DNA of 45,683 nt, taken from the NCBI GenBank assembly GCA_018333865.1, contig JAGXSE010000006.1, positions 1 to 45,683 on the forward strand, written 5' to 3'. Numbering within the stretch: position 1 is the stretch's first letter; every line of letters begins with the position of its first letter. Made by a program: the position numbers and the translations under genes. The stretch is from Syntrophomonadaceae bacterium. Lineage in GTDB: Bacteria > Bacillota > PH28-bin88. A model generated the notes under the pieces. It saw only the letters and a program-made list of their open reading frames with translations. It had not been told where the DNA came from and ran no database searches. Below, one piece after another: positions 22,319 through 30,757 of the stretch.

Positions 22319-24748
22319 TTATTTTAATGCCGGAGTTTGTATTATTTCTTTAAATACCGCGTCTGCCGCCCGCTGTTCGGTTCTGGCCCGGGCCAGGTGC
22401 TTTTCCGCCTGGGCCTGGCTATTGCTGCGGGCCGCCGTTACCGCCAGCCAGAGGGAGGCTTCGGCGGCCAGTTCTTTTTGTTTTGCGGCCGATTGAAGCA
22501 GCTTTTCCGCCGTTAGGTAGTCCCCCAACAGGCAGACCGCCTGGCCTGCGCTTAAGGATATCAGGGGAGTCACCGTCATTTTTCGCTGCCTTTGGCCGGG
22601 TTTGGGGGCAGGGCTTTCTCTGGCCTTGGCTTCGACCCGGGCCGGCAATTGGGCTACCCGCTCCAGGTAGGTCCTGGCCATGGGGAACTCCCGTCTGGCC
22701 AGGTAGTGCCTGGCAGCTGCCATGGCTGTGCGCCCGTAAAACTCGTAAGCTCCCACATCCAGGGGGTTGATGGTTATTAAGGCATGGGCCTCGGCCACTG
22801 CCTGGTCGGGGTACCCAATCAGCAGGTAAACCACGGAGGTTGTGGCGCGCACCCGGGGATTAAAGGGCTCCAGCCGGACTGCTGTTCGGGCATATTCCTT
22901 CGCCTTCTGCAAGGCGGCGGGGTCTTTTCTGGCCAGCCCCAGGGCGGCTTCCACCTGGGCCAGGTCGGCAAGGTAAGTGGCGGTAAAGGGGTCCAGCCGG
23001 TGGGCTTTTTCCATTAGCTCCTTTGCCGCAAAAGGTTTTTGAGCGTTGATAGCCCTGGCTCCCTCGGCTCCCAGGACGCCAGCCTGGTAAAACCGCCAGG
23101 CCGGCAGCCATAAAGCCAAGGCCAAAAGGAGGCCGACGGCCAGCTGCAACCAAGGCCTATGATTAACGTGTTGTTTTTGCGGGATAGCCGGTGCTTTCCC
23201 TAATGCTTTCCCTATTATGGATGCAAGCTGATTAAAACCGGGCCGATAGCCGGATTGGAACTCAGTCCCGGTGATGCCTCCGCGAACGATCCCGGCCAGG
23301 GCCCACACTAAGATCGCCAGGGCCGGCAGGGATAAATTGAAATCGATGGCGCTATGACCCACCAGGGCCAGGGCGGCCACCCCGCTCCCCCAGACCAGGG
23401 GGTAACCTGGGGCGGCAGGGCTAGTCGCTAATCGCCAAAGGACATAGGCCAGCACCAGCCAGAAACCTGTAAAGAGCAGAAAACCGATGGTGCCGGTTTC
23501 CACCCAGGTCTGCATGAAAACGCTGTGGACCTCGGTGGTAAAGTATGCGCCCTCTTTATACCGATGGTAGAGGGTGTTCCAGGCTCCTCCGCCGGCGCCT
23601 AACAGGGGGTGGTTTTTGATGATCTCCAAGGCATCGCGGAAAAAAACAAACCTGCTTACAGCACTCGGGTCTTCCAGGCTGATGGTGCCGGCTCTGTCCA
23701 GGAGGGCCGCCGGCAAAAACTGGGTCCCCACCCGGGGCAGTGCCTGAGCAGCGTAGAACAAATAGGTGCCGACAACGGCGGCAATGTACAGGAGGCCGCC
23801 ATAAGTTAGAAGCGCCCGGTATGGCTGCTCCAGGTCCCGCCTGGCCAGCAGGTAATCGCCCAGGGCTACCAGCAATTGGGCCGCCACCATGACACCGCAA
23901 GCAACCAGCAGGACCTTGACGGCACCGGTGCCGTCTTTAGCCAGGACCTCGGGCAGGAAGAAGCGGGCTGTCAGCATCGCCAGCCCTAAATTCAGAAAGA
24001 AAAGGTAACAGCCCCGCCAGAAACGGTCCCGCAGGCCGGCCAGCCAGACCGCCACCGCCAGGGGGTAAACAATCCACCCGCCTCTGGACTGGCTAAGCAA
24101 AAGCACGGTGACCATAAGCAGGCTCCCTAAGGCCAGCAGGGTTTGGTGCAGGGGGTTTCTGGCCCGGACCCACAGGGTGAACCCTACAATCTGGGCCGCC
24201 ACCAGGTACCCGGCCAGCGCGTTTCTGTACTGCAAAGTAGAGTTGATATGGGTGCCCGCCCAGGCCCCGGGATAATTAAGGTGCCCGGTTGCCGAGAGGA
24301 GGCCGATCAGAGCCACGCCAACCGCCCCGGCAAAGACTATGTGCAGAAGGTAATTAATTGTTTGTTCGTTACGGGAACTGCGAGAGATCATAAAGTAAAC
24401 CAGAAAATAGTTCAGGTATTTTAAGGCTTCGCCCACGGCTCCGCGCAGGTTAACCGCCACGCTGATTGAGGCAAGGTAAGCCAAAAAAAGGCCTAGGAGC
24501 AACCAGTCTAACGGGTGGGAAAAGGTGAACGGTTCTCTTTTAATGGCCCGGTCTAAAACGAAGGCCAGGAAGATGGCGGCTGCCAGCTGATGGGTAACCA
24601 GCAGCTCGGGCGCAAAAAACAGGCCGCGCAAAAAGGGCGGGAAAAATAGCAACAAGCCCAGGCCAAGCAGTACCAGGGGTTGCAGGTTCAGGTATAACAG
24701 CGGTTGGCGGTCTGGCTTTGGCACTGCTTTGGCAGCTAGTCCCGGCAT
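22319..24748 (-). CDS. O-antigen ligase/polymerase family membrane protein with TPR domain (copy 1)
   Basis: The 809-residue protein has 12-14 membrane helices in its first 500 residues and a Wzy_C/O-antigen-ligase core: QSRGGWIVYPLAVAVWLAGL, then LGAGGGAWNTLYHRYKEGAY, VHSVFMQTWVETGTIGFLLF and GHSAIDFNLSLPALAIL. The conserved His of VHS and the Arg of SRGG are the residues expected for transfer from undecaprenyl-diphosphate. After residue 540 it carries TPR-like helical repeats (AKELMEKAHRLDPFTATYLA, AKEYARTAVRLEPFNPRVRA). Such proteins link polysaccharide to an acceptor or polymerise it. A paralogue lies at 32926. The start ATG 24748 follows AAGGAG. It begins the run ligase-Wzz-CpsD-CpsB with gaps of 38 and 12 bases and one overlap. 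The acceptor is not known. Confidence 0.85.
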   Translation of the reverse strand: MPGLAAKAVPKPDRQPLLYLNLQPLVLLGLGLLLFFPPFLRGLFFAPELLVTHQLAAAIFLAFVLDRAIKREPFTFSHPLDWLLLGLFLAYLASISVAVNLRGAVGEALKYLNYFLVYFMISRSSRNEQTINYLLHIVFAGAVGVALIGLLSATGHLNYPGAWAGTHINSTLQYRNALAGYLVAAQIVGFTLWVRARNPLHQTLLALGSLLMVTVLLLSQSRGGWIVYPLAVAVWLAGLRDRFWRGCYLFFLNLGLAMLTARFFLPEVLAKDGTGAVKVLLVACGVMVAAQLLVALGDYLLARRDLEQPYRALLTYGGLLYIAAVVGTYLFYAAQALPRVGTQFLPAALLDRAGTISLEDPSAVSRFVFFRDALEIIKNHPLLGAGGGAWNTLYHRYKEGAYFTTEVHSVFMQTWVETGTIGFLLFTGFWLVLAYVLWRLATSPAAPGYPLVWGSGVAALALVGHSAIDFNLSLPALAILVWALAGIVRGGITGTEFQSGYRPGFNQLASIIGKALGKAPAIPQKQHVNHRPWLQLAVGLLLALALWLPAWRFYQAGVLGAEGARAINAQKPFAAKELMEKAHRLDPFTATYLADLAQVEAALGLARKDPAALQKAKEYARTAVRLEPFNPRVRATTSVVYLLIGYPDQAVAEAHALITINPLDVGAYEFYGRTAMAAARHYLARREFPMARTYLERVAQLPARVEAKARESPAPKPGQRQRKMTVTPLISLSAGQAVCLLGDYLTAEKLLQSAAKQKELAAEASLWLAVTAARSNSQAQAEKHLARARTEQRAADAVFKEIIQTPALK

Positions 24749-25107
24749 AGTTGCACTCCTTGTTAATCTTAAAAATAGTACGGCTGAAAATCATTAGCTA
24801 AGCGCTTAGCCGCAAGCAGTGAGCGGATAGCCTTTTCCTGTAAAGCACTGCGGAAAAATGGCGATTAAACGATCGCACAAACCAGCAATGGATTGGCTTA
24901 ATCTGCCATTTATTCTTTATTTCTCCTATAATGGAGAAATTACCTTCCGCGAAAAACATATTTCTATTCCTTTTCTTTCGACTATATTTGTATTTTTGTC
25001 GTTTCCCGCCGCCAACCCCGTCAGTTGGGCAACGAAAAAGGCCGTTGGCCGGGTCAAAATTGGCCCGAACAACGGCCTGAAGCAAAGTTTAAGCGCTAAT
25101 TATGTTT
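24749..25107. other. Spacer upstream of the ligase-Wzz operon
   Basis: The spacer holds the leader of the leftward ligase operon and, at its right end, the terminator of the SLH gene. At 24797-24810 the sequence GCTAAGCGCTTAGC is a perfect 14-bp palindrome about 50 bases before the ligase start codon, a possible operator. A convincing -35/-10 pair was not identified, and open frames here lack ribosome binding sites and family motifs. Confidence 0.5.
25035..25078 (-). terminator. Rho-independent terminator of the SLH gene
   Basis: Read leftwards, the arms AGGCCGTTG and CAACGGCCT (25070-25078 with 25039-25047) enclose an inner pair CGGG/CCCG and are followed by five T residues (complement of 25035-25039). 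It lies 30 bases beyond the stop codon of the SLH gene at 25108. Confidence 0.85.
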
Positions 25108-26856
25108 TTATATTTCTCCTAGTCCAACCAGCATTCGCTTAAGCATTACCGTACCTTCCGCCCGGGTGCCGAAAGCTACCGGCGCCAGGGTGGTGGCAGT
25201 ACGGCCTTTAACAATTTCGGCCTTTACTGCTGCCGCAGCCGCGTGCCTGGCCCAGGGGGCAATGCTTGTGGCATCGGCAAACCGCGCTAACAGGGTGTTC
25301 ACTTCGGCGTCGGTCATTGTAACTGGCTTGCCGGCAATGCCCATGGCCCGGTTAACCATGGCCGCTATCTCCTGCCGGGTTATTCTTTGCTCCGGCCGGA
25401 AGGTGTTGTCCTCGTAACCGATTACCAAACCAACCCGGCGGGCCGTTTCTACCTCGGCGAAGTACCACTTGTCTGCAGCCACATCGTTAAAGGTAGCGCG
25501 AGCCGGCCTGGTGGCCGCTACACCCATGGACCGCAACAAGAGCGCCGCGAATTCGGATCTGGTGGTGTTCCGGTCTGGTTCAAACCGGTTCTGGTCTATC
25601 CCTCTGGCAACATGCCGGGAAGCCATGATCTCCACGTCCTGTTGGCTCCAGTGGGTCCTGATGTCGGCAAAGGTCCGGTGGTAGGCCATGACTGTGAATT
25701 TGCTGAAGGCATTCAGCCCGGCCGATACCGTTCCGGCAGCAAGGTTTACCTTGCCACCCCGGAACTCCCAGGTATTGGTGGCTTCATCCAGCCGGTACAC
25801 CCCCAAGCTCCAGGCGGGGGCAGCCCCCAGCCGGGCAGCCTCGAAAGGCAGACTGACCCAGACCCGCTGGGCGAAGGTACTGATGGCGGTACTCGCGCCG
25901 GCCGGATTTACCACTGACATGGTAATTTCCACCACCTGGCCCACTGGCGAGGCCCCGGCTGGCCTTGCAGCCAACTGGGCATCGGCCTGGGCCGCTGGAA
26001 TGGCCCTTACTGCTAGCTCAAGCCGCGCGCCCGGAACCATTTGATTGATAACCTCCGGAGCTGCCAGGAACCCAGCCGGCAACAGGAAAGTACCGAATTG
26101 GGTTTCAATGTTAATGCCTCTTTTGGCATCAGCCAAATTATTAACCACAGCAGTAGGTAATTGCACTGCCAGCTGGGTTACTCCTGCCGTTGCCGGAACT
26201 TTTAGGGAAACGACATTGGCCTGGGGTTCGGCCTGCAGTTGGCTCTGTACAGAGCCGCTGTCTACAACCGCGGTGGCGTTGCCGTCAACAACCGTAGGCG
26301 TTACAACTATGGGCTGGCCAGGAACAACCGGCGGCGGGGCAGGCACACCAACTCCCGGCCCTGGCCATGGTGTCGGGCCTGGCGGATCTTCCGGCGGCGG
26401 ACCCTCAAAAACTATGGAGACGCTCCTAAGCAGGACGTCGTCGTACCAAACGGCCAGCTGGAAAGGTGTGCGGCTAATGAACAGGTCGCTGTACACGAAA
26501 TACACCAAATCATAAACTGCTGCATCAACATCATAATAAACTATGTCATAGATATATTGGTCGAGATAGACGGTTTCATAGACCATACCCCCTACCAGGA
26601 GTTGATACCACAACGGCATGAAAAGATCCGGAGTGGCGGCCTGCAGGTGGATCGTCAAAAACCAGAGATCCACATCGTAGGGTACTGTCAGCTCATCATC
26701 CGGAATCTCTACCCACGTTATTTCATCTGCTGCTGCCGTGGGAGCGACACTTTGAGCGGCTCCCGGTCCCATAAACACCATGGAGAAAAGGAGGGCCGCA
26801 AAAACAACCAGGCAGATATTTCCCGCCCATTGCTTATTTCGGCGAATTGTCCTCAT
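25108..26856 (-). CDS. Secreted S-layer homology protein with Tyr-rich N-terminal domain
   Basis: The 582-residue protein has a signal peptide (residues 1-35, NICLVVFAALLFSMVFMGPG), then a domain unusually rich in Tyr, Asp and Val around 90-125 (VYLDQYIYDIVYYDVDAAVY). A Pro/Gly linker (PPPEDPPGPTPWPGPGVGVP) leads to a beta-rich middle part, and three SLH domains occupy the last 180 residues: FADIRTHWSQQDVEIMASRH, FNDVAADKWYFAEVETARRV and FADATSIAPWARHAAAAAVK. SLH triplets anchor proteins to pyruvylated wall polymers, so this is a surface or S-layer protein. ATG 26856 follows AAAGGAGGTG; a longer frame to 26901 has no ribosome binding site. It is a single-gene unit with its own promoter (26906-26934) and terminator. 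The N-terminal domain is not recognised. Confidence 0.85.
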   Translation of the reverse strand: MRTIRRNKQWAGNICLVVFAALLFSMVFMGPGAAQSVAPTAAADEITWVEIPDDELTVPYDVDLWFLTIHLQAATPDLFMPLWYQLLVGGMVYETVYLDQYIYDIVYYDVDAAVYDLVYFVYSDLFISRTPFQLAVWYDDVLLRSVSIVFEGPPPEDPPGPTPWPGPGVGVPAPPPVVPGQPIVVTPTVVDGNATAVVDSGSVQSQLQAEPQANVVSLKVPATAGVTQLAVQLPTAVVNNLADAKRGINIETQFGTFLLPAGFLAAPEVINQMVPGARLELAVRAIPAAQADAQLAARPAGASPVGQVVEITMSVVNPAGASTAISTFAQRVWVSLPFEAARLGAAPAWSLGVYRLDEATNTWEFRGGKVNLAAGTVSAGLNAFSKFTVMAYHRTFADIRTHWSQQDVEIMASRHVARGIDQNRFEPDRNTTRSEFAALLLRSMGVAATRPARATFNDVAADKWYFAEVETARRVGLVIGYEDNTFRPEQRITRQEIAAMVNRAMGIAGKPVTMTDAEVNTLLARFADATSIAPWARHAAAAAVKAEIVKGRTATTLAPVAFGTRAEGTVMLKRMLVGLGEI

Positions 26857-26905
26857 TTTTTCACCTCCTTTCTCGTGGAGGTATAGCTTTTGGCTATTCA
26901 AGAAA

Positions 26906-26934
26906 ATAATACCATAGTTTCACATATATGCCAA
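26906..26934 (-). promoter_or_regulatory. Sigma-A type promoter of the SLH gene
   Basis: On the minus strand TTGGCA (26929-26934) and TATTAT (26906-26911) are separated by 17 bases, a near-consensus housekeeping promoter. The predicted start of transcription lies about 40 bases ahead of the ATG at 26856, leaving a short leader that ends in AAAGGAGGTG. The strength of promoter and ribosome binding site suggests an abundant surface protein. Confidence 0.75.
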
Positions 26935-27000
26935 CTGTTTTTATGCCCGAGCTTTTTGCGTTGCAGCCTTTAACCCCTTAGTTTTTATGTTTTATTGCAC

Positions 27001-27032
27001 AAAAATAGAACCTCGGCATAAACCTTGCCGAG
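27001..27032 (-). terminator. Terminator of the rfb operon
   Basis: The arms CTCGGCA and TGCCGAG (27026-27032 with 27012-27018, 7-base loop) are followed on the minus strand by GTTCTATTTTT. It lies about 90 bases after the rfbD stop codon and in front of the SLH gene promoter. Confidence 0.7.
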
Positions 27033-27119
27033 ATTCTCGATCTGTCCTTGCCAATTGCGCCTTCCGTATACGGCAGGCTCATTTTTTACACCTACTTCTA
27101 TACAGCGAAGGAGTACTTT

Positions 27120-28028
27120 TTAAGGATTGGCCCCAGATTTAACTTGGTCCCTCACTAAAGCCGATTTTAAACTCTGTTCCCAGTCTGGTAACGTCAGGCC
27201 AAAAAAAGCCTTTAGCTTGGCATTTGACAGCACCGAAAAAGCCGGGCGGGCGGCAGGGGTGGGATATTCGGCGGTCGGGATTGGTCTAACATGTTTGCAG
27301 ACCTGCTCGCTCTGGTCTGGATCAAGCGTCAGGATCGCTCTGGCAAACCCGTACCAGGTGGTGCTGCCGGCGGCTGTCAGGTGATAAATACCGGCGGCGG
27401 CCAGGGACAGGGGGCCGGCTGATAAGATCCGGGCTGTGGCCTCGGCGACGGCGCGGCTCCAGGTGGGGGCGCCTGTTTGGTCGTCAACTATTTTTAGTTC
27501 TTCCCGTTCCCGGGCCAATCGAAGGATGGTGAGCAGAAAGTTTTTGCCGCGCATGCCATATACCCAACTGGTGCGCAAGATAAGATGCGGCACTCCCACA
27601 TCCCGAATGGCCTGTTCGCCAGCCAGCTTGGTGCGCCCGTAAACATTCAGGGGGTTTGGTGCATCTTCTTCGGTATAGGGGGTGGCCTTGGTGCCGTCGA
27701 AAACATAATCGGTGGAGTAATGCACAATGGCCGCACCGATCCGCTTGGCTTCTTCGGCCAAGATTCCAGGGGCGATACCGTTTACGGCCATAGCCAGTCC
27801 GGGCTCTGCTTCGGCCCGGTCCACAGCGGTGTAGGCGGCGGCGTTGACGATAAGATCGGGCTTGATTTCCCGCACCCGTTTCCGGATCTGATCGGGGTCT
27901 GCCAGGTCTAGCTGCTGGCGGTCTAAGGCCACTACTTCGCCTAAGGGGGTCAGGGTCTGGTGCAGCTCCCAGCCCACCTGGCCGTTTTTGCCGGTGAGCA
28001 GGATGCGCGGCGATAAAGCGCGGGGCAT
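27120..28028 (-). CDS. rfbD: dTDP-4-dehydrorhamnose reductase
   Basis: The 302-residue short-chain reductase shows ILLTGKNGQVGWELHQTL (NADPH loop), DLIVNAAAYTAVDRAEAEPG, HYSTDYVFDGTKATPYTEED and YGRTKLAGEQ, where Tyr and Lys of YxxxK are the catalytic pair and the Thr of STDYVF the third. SWVYGMRGKNFLLTILRL follows. RfbD reduces dTDP-4-keto-L-rhamnose to dTDP-L-rhamnose, the last step of the pathway. ATG 28028 lies 51 bases after rfbC and behind a GCCGGCT..AGCCGGC repeat. Last gene of rfbBACD; a terminator follows. The length matches the family. Confidence 0.95.
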   Translation of the reverse strand: MPRALSPRILLTGKNGQVGWELHQTLTPLGEVVALDRQQLDLADPDQIRKRVREIKPDLIVNAAAYTAVDRAEAEPGLAMAVNGIAPGILAEEAKRIGAAIVHYSTDYVFDGTKATPYTEEDAPNPLNVYGRTKLAGEQAIRDVGVPHLILRTSWVYGMRGKNFLLTILRLAREREELKIVDDQTGAPTWSRAVAEATARILSAGPLSLAAAGIYHLTAAGSTTWYGFARAILTLDPDQSEQVCKHVRPIPTAEYPTPAARPAFSVLSNAKLKAFFGLTLPDWEQSLKSALVRDQVKSGANP

Positions 28029-28060
28029 ATATCTGTTCCTTTCTGCCTGAGGCTACCGAA

Positions 28061-28112
28061 TGCCGGCTGGAAGCCAGCGCTACTTGCTTGCTGCCGGCTG
28101 GAAGCCGGCGCT
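28061..28112. repeat. Two copies of a GCCGGCTGGAAGCCGGC palindromic repeat
   Basis: A 21-base unit occurs at 28061-28081 and again at 28092-28112 with one difference between them. Each has arms GCCGGCT/AGCC(G/A)GC around GGA. The second copy lies inside the rfbC frame and encodes SAGFQPA in its C-terminal tail; the first lies just after the stop codon, in front of rfbD. Repeats of this type occur in many bacterial genomes at gene ends. Confidence 0.85.
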
Positions 28113-28661
28113 TTTAATTGGCAGCCGCTCCGGCGGAAGCTCTTTCAGCCTCGGGTAATTCCGGTCTTTTTCCGACAAAATGGGCTTGCTGTCTGGCCAT
28201 GGGATGCCGAGGTCCGGGTCGTCCCAGGCGATGCCGCCCTCGGTCGCTGGATTGTAAAAATCGGTGCACTTATAGGCAAAAAGGGCGGTTTCACTGGTGA
28301 CGCAAAAGCCGTGGGCAAACCCTTCGGGAATATAGAGCTGGCGCTTATTGGCAGCGGATAGGGTAACCCCCACCCACTGACCGAAGGTAGGCGAGCCGGT
28401 TCTGATATCTACCGCTACGTCGAACACCTCGCCCTGCAAAACATAGACCAGTTTGCCCTGGGCATTGGGATGCTGAAAGTGCAGGCCGCGCAAAGTGCCC
28501 AGTTTCGAAAAAGAAAGGTTGTCCTGGACGAAGGAAGCGGGCAGGCCGGCCTCGGCGTAGCGCTTCTGGTTCCAGGTTTCCATAAAAAAGCCGCGGGCGT
28601 CACCGAACACCGGGGGCTCGATGACCAACACCCCGGGCAGCTTCGTGGCTATTGTTTTCAT
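28080..28661 (-). CDS. rfbC: dTDP-4-dehydrorhamnose 3,5-epimerase
   Basis: The 193-residue cupin has the family motifs [60 protein letters not shown] and [20 protein letters not shown]. The His of RGLHFQ is the catalytic base and the Tyr of YKCTDFYNP the acid. It epimerises C-3 and C-5 of dTDP-4-keto-6-deoxyglucose. ATG 28661 overlaps rfbA by 4 bases. The last dozen residues, [14 protein letters not shown], are not family sequence: they are encoded by a palindromic repeat, so the tail was added by repeat insertion. The core enzyme is complete and probably active. Confidence 0.94.
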   Translation of the reverse strand: MKTIATKLPGVLVIEPPVFGDARGFFMETWNQKRYAEAGLPASFVQDNLSFSKLGTLRGLHFQHPNAQGKLVYVLQGEVFDVAVDIRTGSPTFGQWVGVTLSAANKRQLYIPEGFAHGFCVTSETALFAYKCTDFYNPATEGGIAWDDPDLGIPWPDSKPILSEKDRNYPRLKELPPERLPIKSAGFQPAASK

Positions 28662-29539
28662 GCCGGTCCATCCTTCCGGACAAGATTTATCAGGTATTGG
28701 CCGTAACCGTTTTTCTTAAGCGGCTCGGCCAGCCTTAACACTTGCTCGGCATCGATCAGCCCCATACGGTAGGCGATCTCTTCCGGGCAGGAGATTTTCA
28801 GCCCCTGGCGCTGTTCAATGGTTTCGATAAAGTTGGCGGCCTGCAGCAGGGCTTCATGGGTGCCGGTATCCAGCCAGGCGATGCCGCGGCCAAGCTTTTC
28901 CACGCGCAGCTGGCCCTGCGCAAGATAGAGCTTGTTGATGTCGGTGATTTCGAGTTCGCCACGGGCAGAGGGCTTTAAGCCGGCGGCCATGTCTACAACC
29001 TGGTTATCGTAAAAGTAAAGGCCGGTAACCGCATAATTGGATTTGGGGCAGGCCGGTTTTTCCTCGATGCTTAAAGCCTGGCCGTTTTCATCAAATTCGA
29101 CCACTCCGTAGCGCTCCGGGTCCCGCACCCAGTAGCCGAATACGGTGGCGCCGTCTTTCTTTGTGGCAGCAGCCCGCAGTTTGTCCGGGAGCCCGTGGCC
29201 GAAGTAGATGTTGTCCCCCAGGATGAGGGCGGAGTTGTCCTTGCCGATGAAGTCGCGGCCGATGATAAAGGCCTGGGCCAGGCCGTCGGGGCTTGGCTGC
29301 ACCGCATAGCGGATGCTGATACCCCACTGGCTGCCGTCGCTTAGCAGTTCCTGAAACAGGCGTTGATCCTGGGGAGTGGTGATGACCAGGATCTCGGTGA
29401 TGCCAGACAGCATCAGGATGCTTAGGGGGTAATAGATCATTGGTTTGTCGTAAATCGACAACAGCTGTTTGCACACCACGCGGGTAAGGGGATAAAGCCG
29501 GGTGCCGGACCCGCCGGCCAGGATAATGCCTTTATTCAT
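28658..29539 (-). CDS. rfbA: Glucose-1-phosphate thymidylyltransferase
   Basis: The 293-residue nucleotidyltransferase begins [20 protein letters not shown], the G-x-G-T-R-L nucleotide loop, and continues with [20 protein letters not shown], where K of YDKP contacts phosphate. [18 protein letters not shown] contains the metal-binding Asp and [19 protein letters not shown] the sugar-binding segment. [20 protein letters not shown] is a late hallmark. It makes dTDP-glucose from dTTP and glucose-1-phosphate, the committed step, commonly inhibited by dTDP-rhamnose. Its start overlaps rfbB by 8 bases and its end overlaps rfbC by 4. Confidence 0.95.
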   Translation of the reverse strand: MNKGIILAGGSGTRLYPLTRVVCKQLLSIYDKPMIYYPLSILMLSGITEILVITTPQDQRLFQELLSDGSQWGISIRYAVQPSPDGLAQAFIIGRDFIGKDNSALILGDNIYFGHGLPDKLRAAATKKDGATVFGYWVRDPERYGVVEFDENGQALSIEEKPACPKSNYAVTGLYFYDNQVVDMAAGLKPSARGELEITDINKLYLAQGQLRVEKLGRGIAWLDTGTHEALLQAANFIETIEQRQGLKISCPEEIAYRMGLIDAEQVLRLAEPLKKNGYGQYLINLVRKDGPA

Positions 29540-30605
29540 TGCCTGCCACCCCCAATCCTAATCTCTCTCCGCGGTAACTTCCGTTTTGCACCCGCTGCCA
29601 CCAATGCCGGTTTTCCAGGTACCAGCGGATGGTCTTCTCAAGGCCTGTGACAAAGGTTTCTTGCGGTGTCCAGCCTAGTTCGCGCCGGATTTTGCCGGCA
29701 TCGATGGCGTAACGCCGGTCGTGGCCGGGGCGATCTTTCACAAATGTTAAAAGGGCGGCGTGGGGAAGAACGGGAGAATCCGGTGCCAGTTCATCCAGGA
29801 TGGCGCAGATTGTTTTTACCACTTCCAGGTTTGTTTTTTCACAGTGCCCGCCGATGTTGTAGGTTTGGCCGGGGCGGCCTTTTTTAAGCACGGTTCTGAT
29901 CGCCCGGCAGTGGTCTTCCACATACAGCCAGTCGCGCACGTTTAACCCGTCGCCATATACCGGAAGGGGTTCGCCGGCCAAGGCTTTTATAATTATCAGC
30001 GGGATCAGCTTTTCAGGAAACTGGTAGGGGCCGTAGTTGTTGGAACAGTTGGTAATCAGCACCGGCAGGCTGTAGGTATGGTGCCAGGCCTGGGCCAGGT
30101 GATCTGCGGCTGCTTTGGATGCAGAATAGGGTGAACTGGGGCGGTAAGGGCTTTCTTCGGTGAAATACCCATCAGGGCCGAGGGAGCCGTAGACTTCGTC
30201 GGTGGAAACGTGCAGGAAACGGAAACCCTGGCGTTTGCCGGCATCCAGGCTGTGGCAATAAAACCGCGCCGCCTCCAGCAGTTCGAAGGTACCGACGGTG
30301 TTTGTCCAGATAAAGTCGGCTGGCCCGTCGATAGAGCGGTCGACGTGGGACTCGGCCGCAAAATTGACAATAGCCTCGGGATGGTATTTTAATAATAATT
30401 CCTTGATTAAGGCCCGGTTTCTGATATCACCGTGGATAAAAATATAGTTTTGGTGGTCTGACACCAAAGCCAGGGATTCCGGGTTTCCGGCATATGTGAG
30501 CTGATCCAGGTTTATGATCCGCAAGGTTTCTTCCTCAGCCAGGCACTGCCGGATAAAGTTGCTGCCGATAAAGCCGGCGCCGCCGGTGACTAACCAAGTT
30601 TTCAT
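29532..30605 (-). CDS. rfbB: dTDP-glucose 4,6-dehydratase
   Basis: The 357-residue extended SDR has [20 protein letters not shown] (NAD loop), [40 protein letters not shown] and [23 protein letters not shown] in STDEVYG and Y-x-x-x-K in YSASK are the catalytic residues of 4,6-dehydratases. [20 protein letters not shown] and [16 protein letters not shown] bind the nucleotide. The enzyme converts dTDP-glucose to dTDP-4-keto-6-deoxyglucose. First gene of rfbBACD. Between it and the SLH gene upstream lies a tandem GGAACCGTCCCC repeat array; no clear promoter was found there, so the operon may be read from further upstream. Confidence 0.96.
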   Translation of the reverse strand: MKTWLVTGGAGFIGSNFIRQCLAEEETLRIINLDQLTYAGNPESLALVSDHQNYIFIHGDIRNRALIKELLLKYHPEAIVNFAAESHVDRSIDGPADFIWTNTVGTFELLEAARFYCHSLDAGKRQGFRFLHVSTDEVYGSLGPDGYFTEESPYRPSSPYSASKAAADHLAQAWHHTYSLPVLITNCSNNYGPYQFPEKLIPLIIIKALAGEPLPVYGDGLNVRDWLYVEDHCRAIRTVLKKGRPGQTYNIGGHCEKTNLEVVKTICAILDELAPDSPVLPHAALLTFVKDRPGHDRRYAIDAGKIRRELGWTPQETFVTGLEKTIRWYLENRHWWQRVQNGSYRGERLGLGVAGNE

Positions 30606-30650
30606 GATTAAGCTGGCTCCTTCACTGTGATTCTCTCAGATTCCGGCCTT

Positions 30651-30757
30651 GCAAGTCAGGAACCGTCCCCAATTTGCTAGCAAGTCAGGAACCGTCCCCG
30701 GCTTGCTACTATGGATTGCAAGTCAGGAACCGTCCCCGCTTGCTCCCGGCTTGCTAG
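30651..30757. repeat. Triple tandem array of the CAAGTCAGGAACCGTCCCC repeat
   Basis: Three near-identical units begin at about 30651, 30681 and 30719, each CAAGTCAGGAACCGTCCCC followed by a variable ...TTGCTA/TTGCTC end. The middle copy is the cleanest and is bounded by TAGCAAG and CTTGCTA. The last CTTGCTAG joins the stop codon of the SLH gene: the CTA at 30754-30756 is the complement of its TAG. It is not a CRISPR, since the units nearly abut with no unique spacers. Confidence 0.9.

Noticed and set aside
24858-25142. Plus-strand open frame of 94 codons
   Set aside because: No ribosome binding site and no family motif; it overlaps the terminator and the end of the SLH gene.
30651-30750. Possible CRISPR array
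   Set aside because: The three units nearly abut, lack unique spacers of constant length and belong to a dispersed repeat family seen at other sites.
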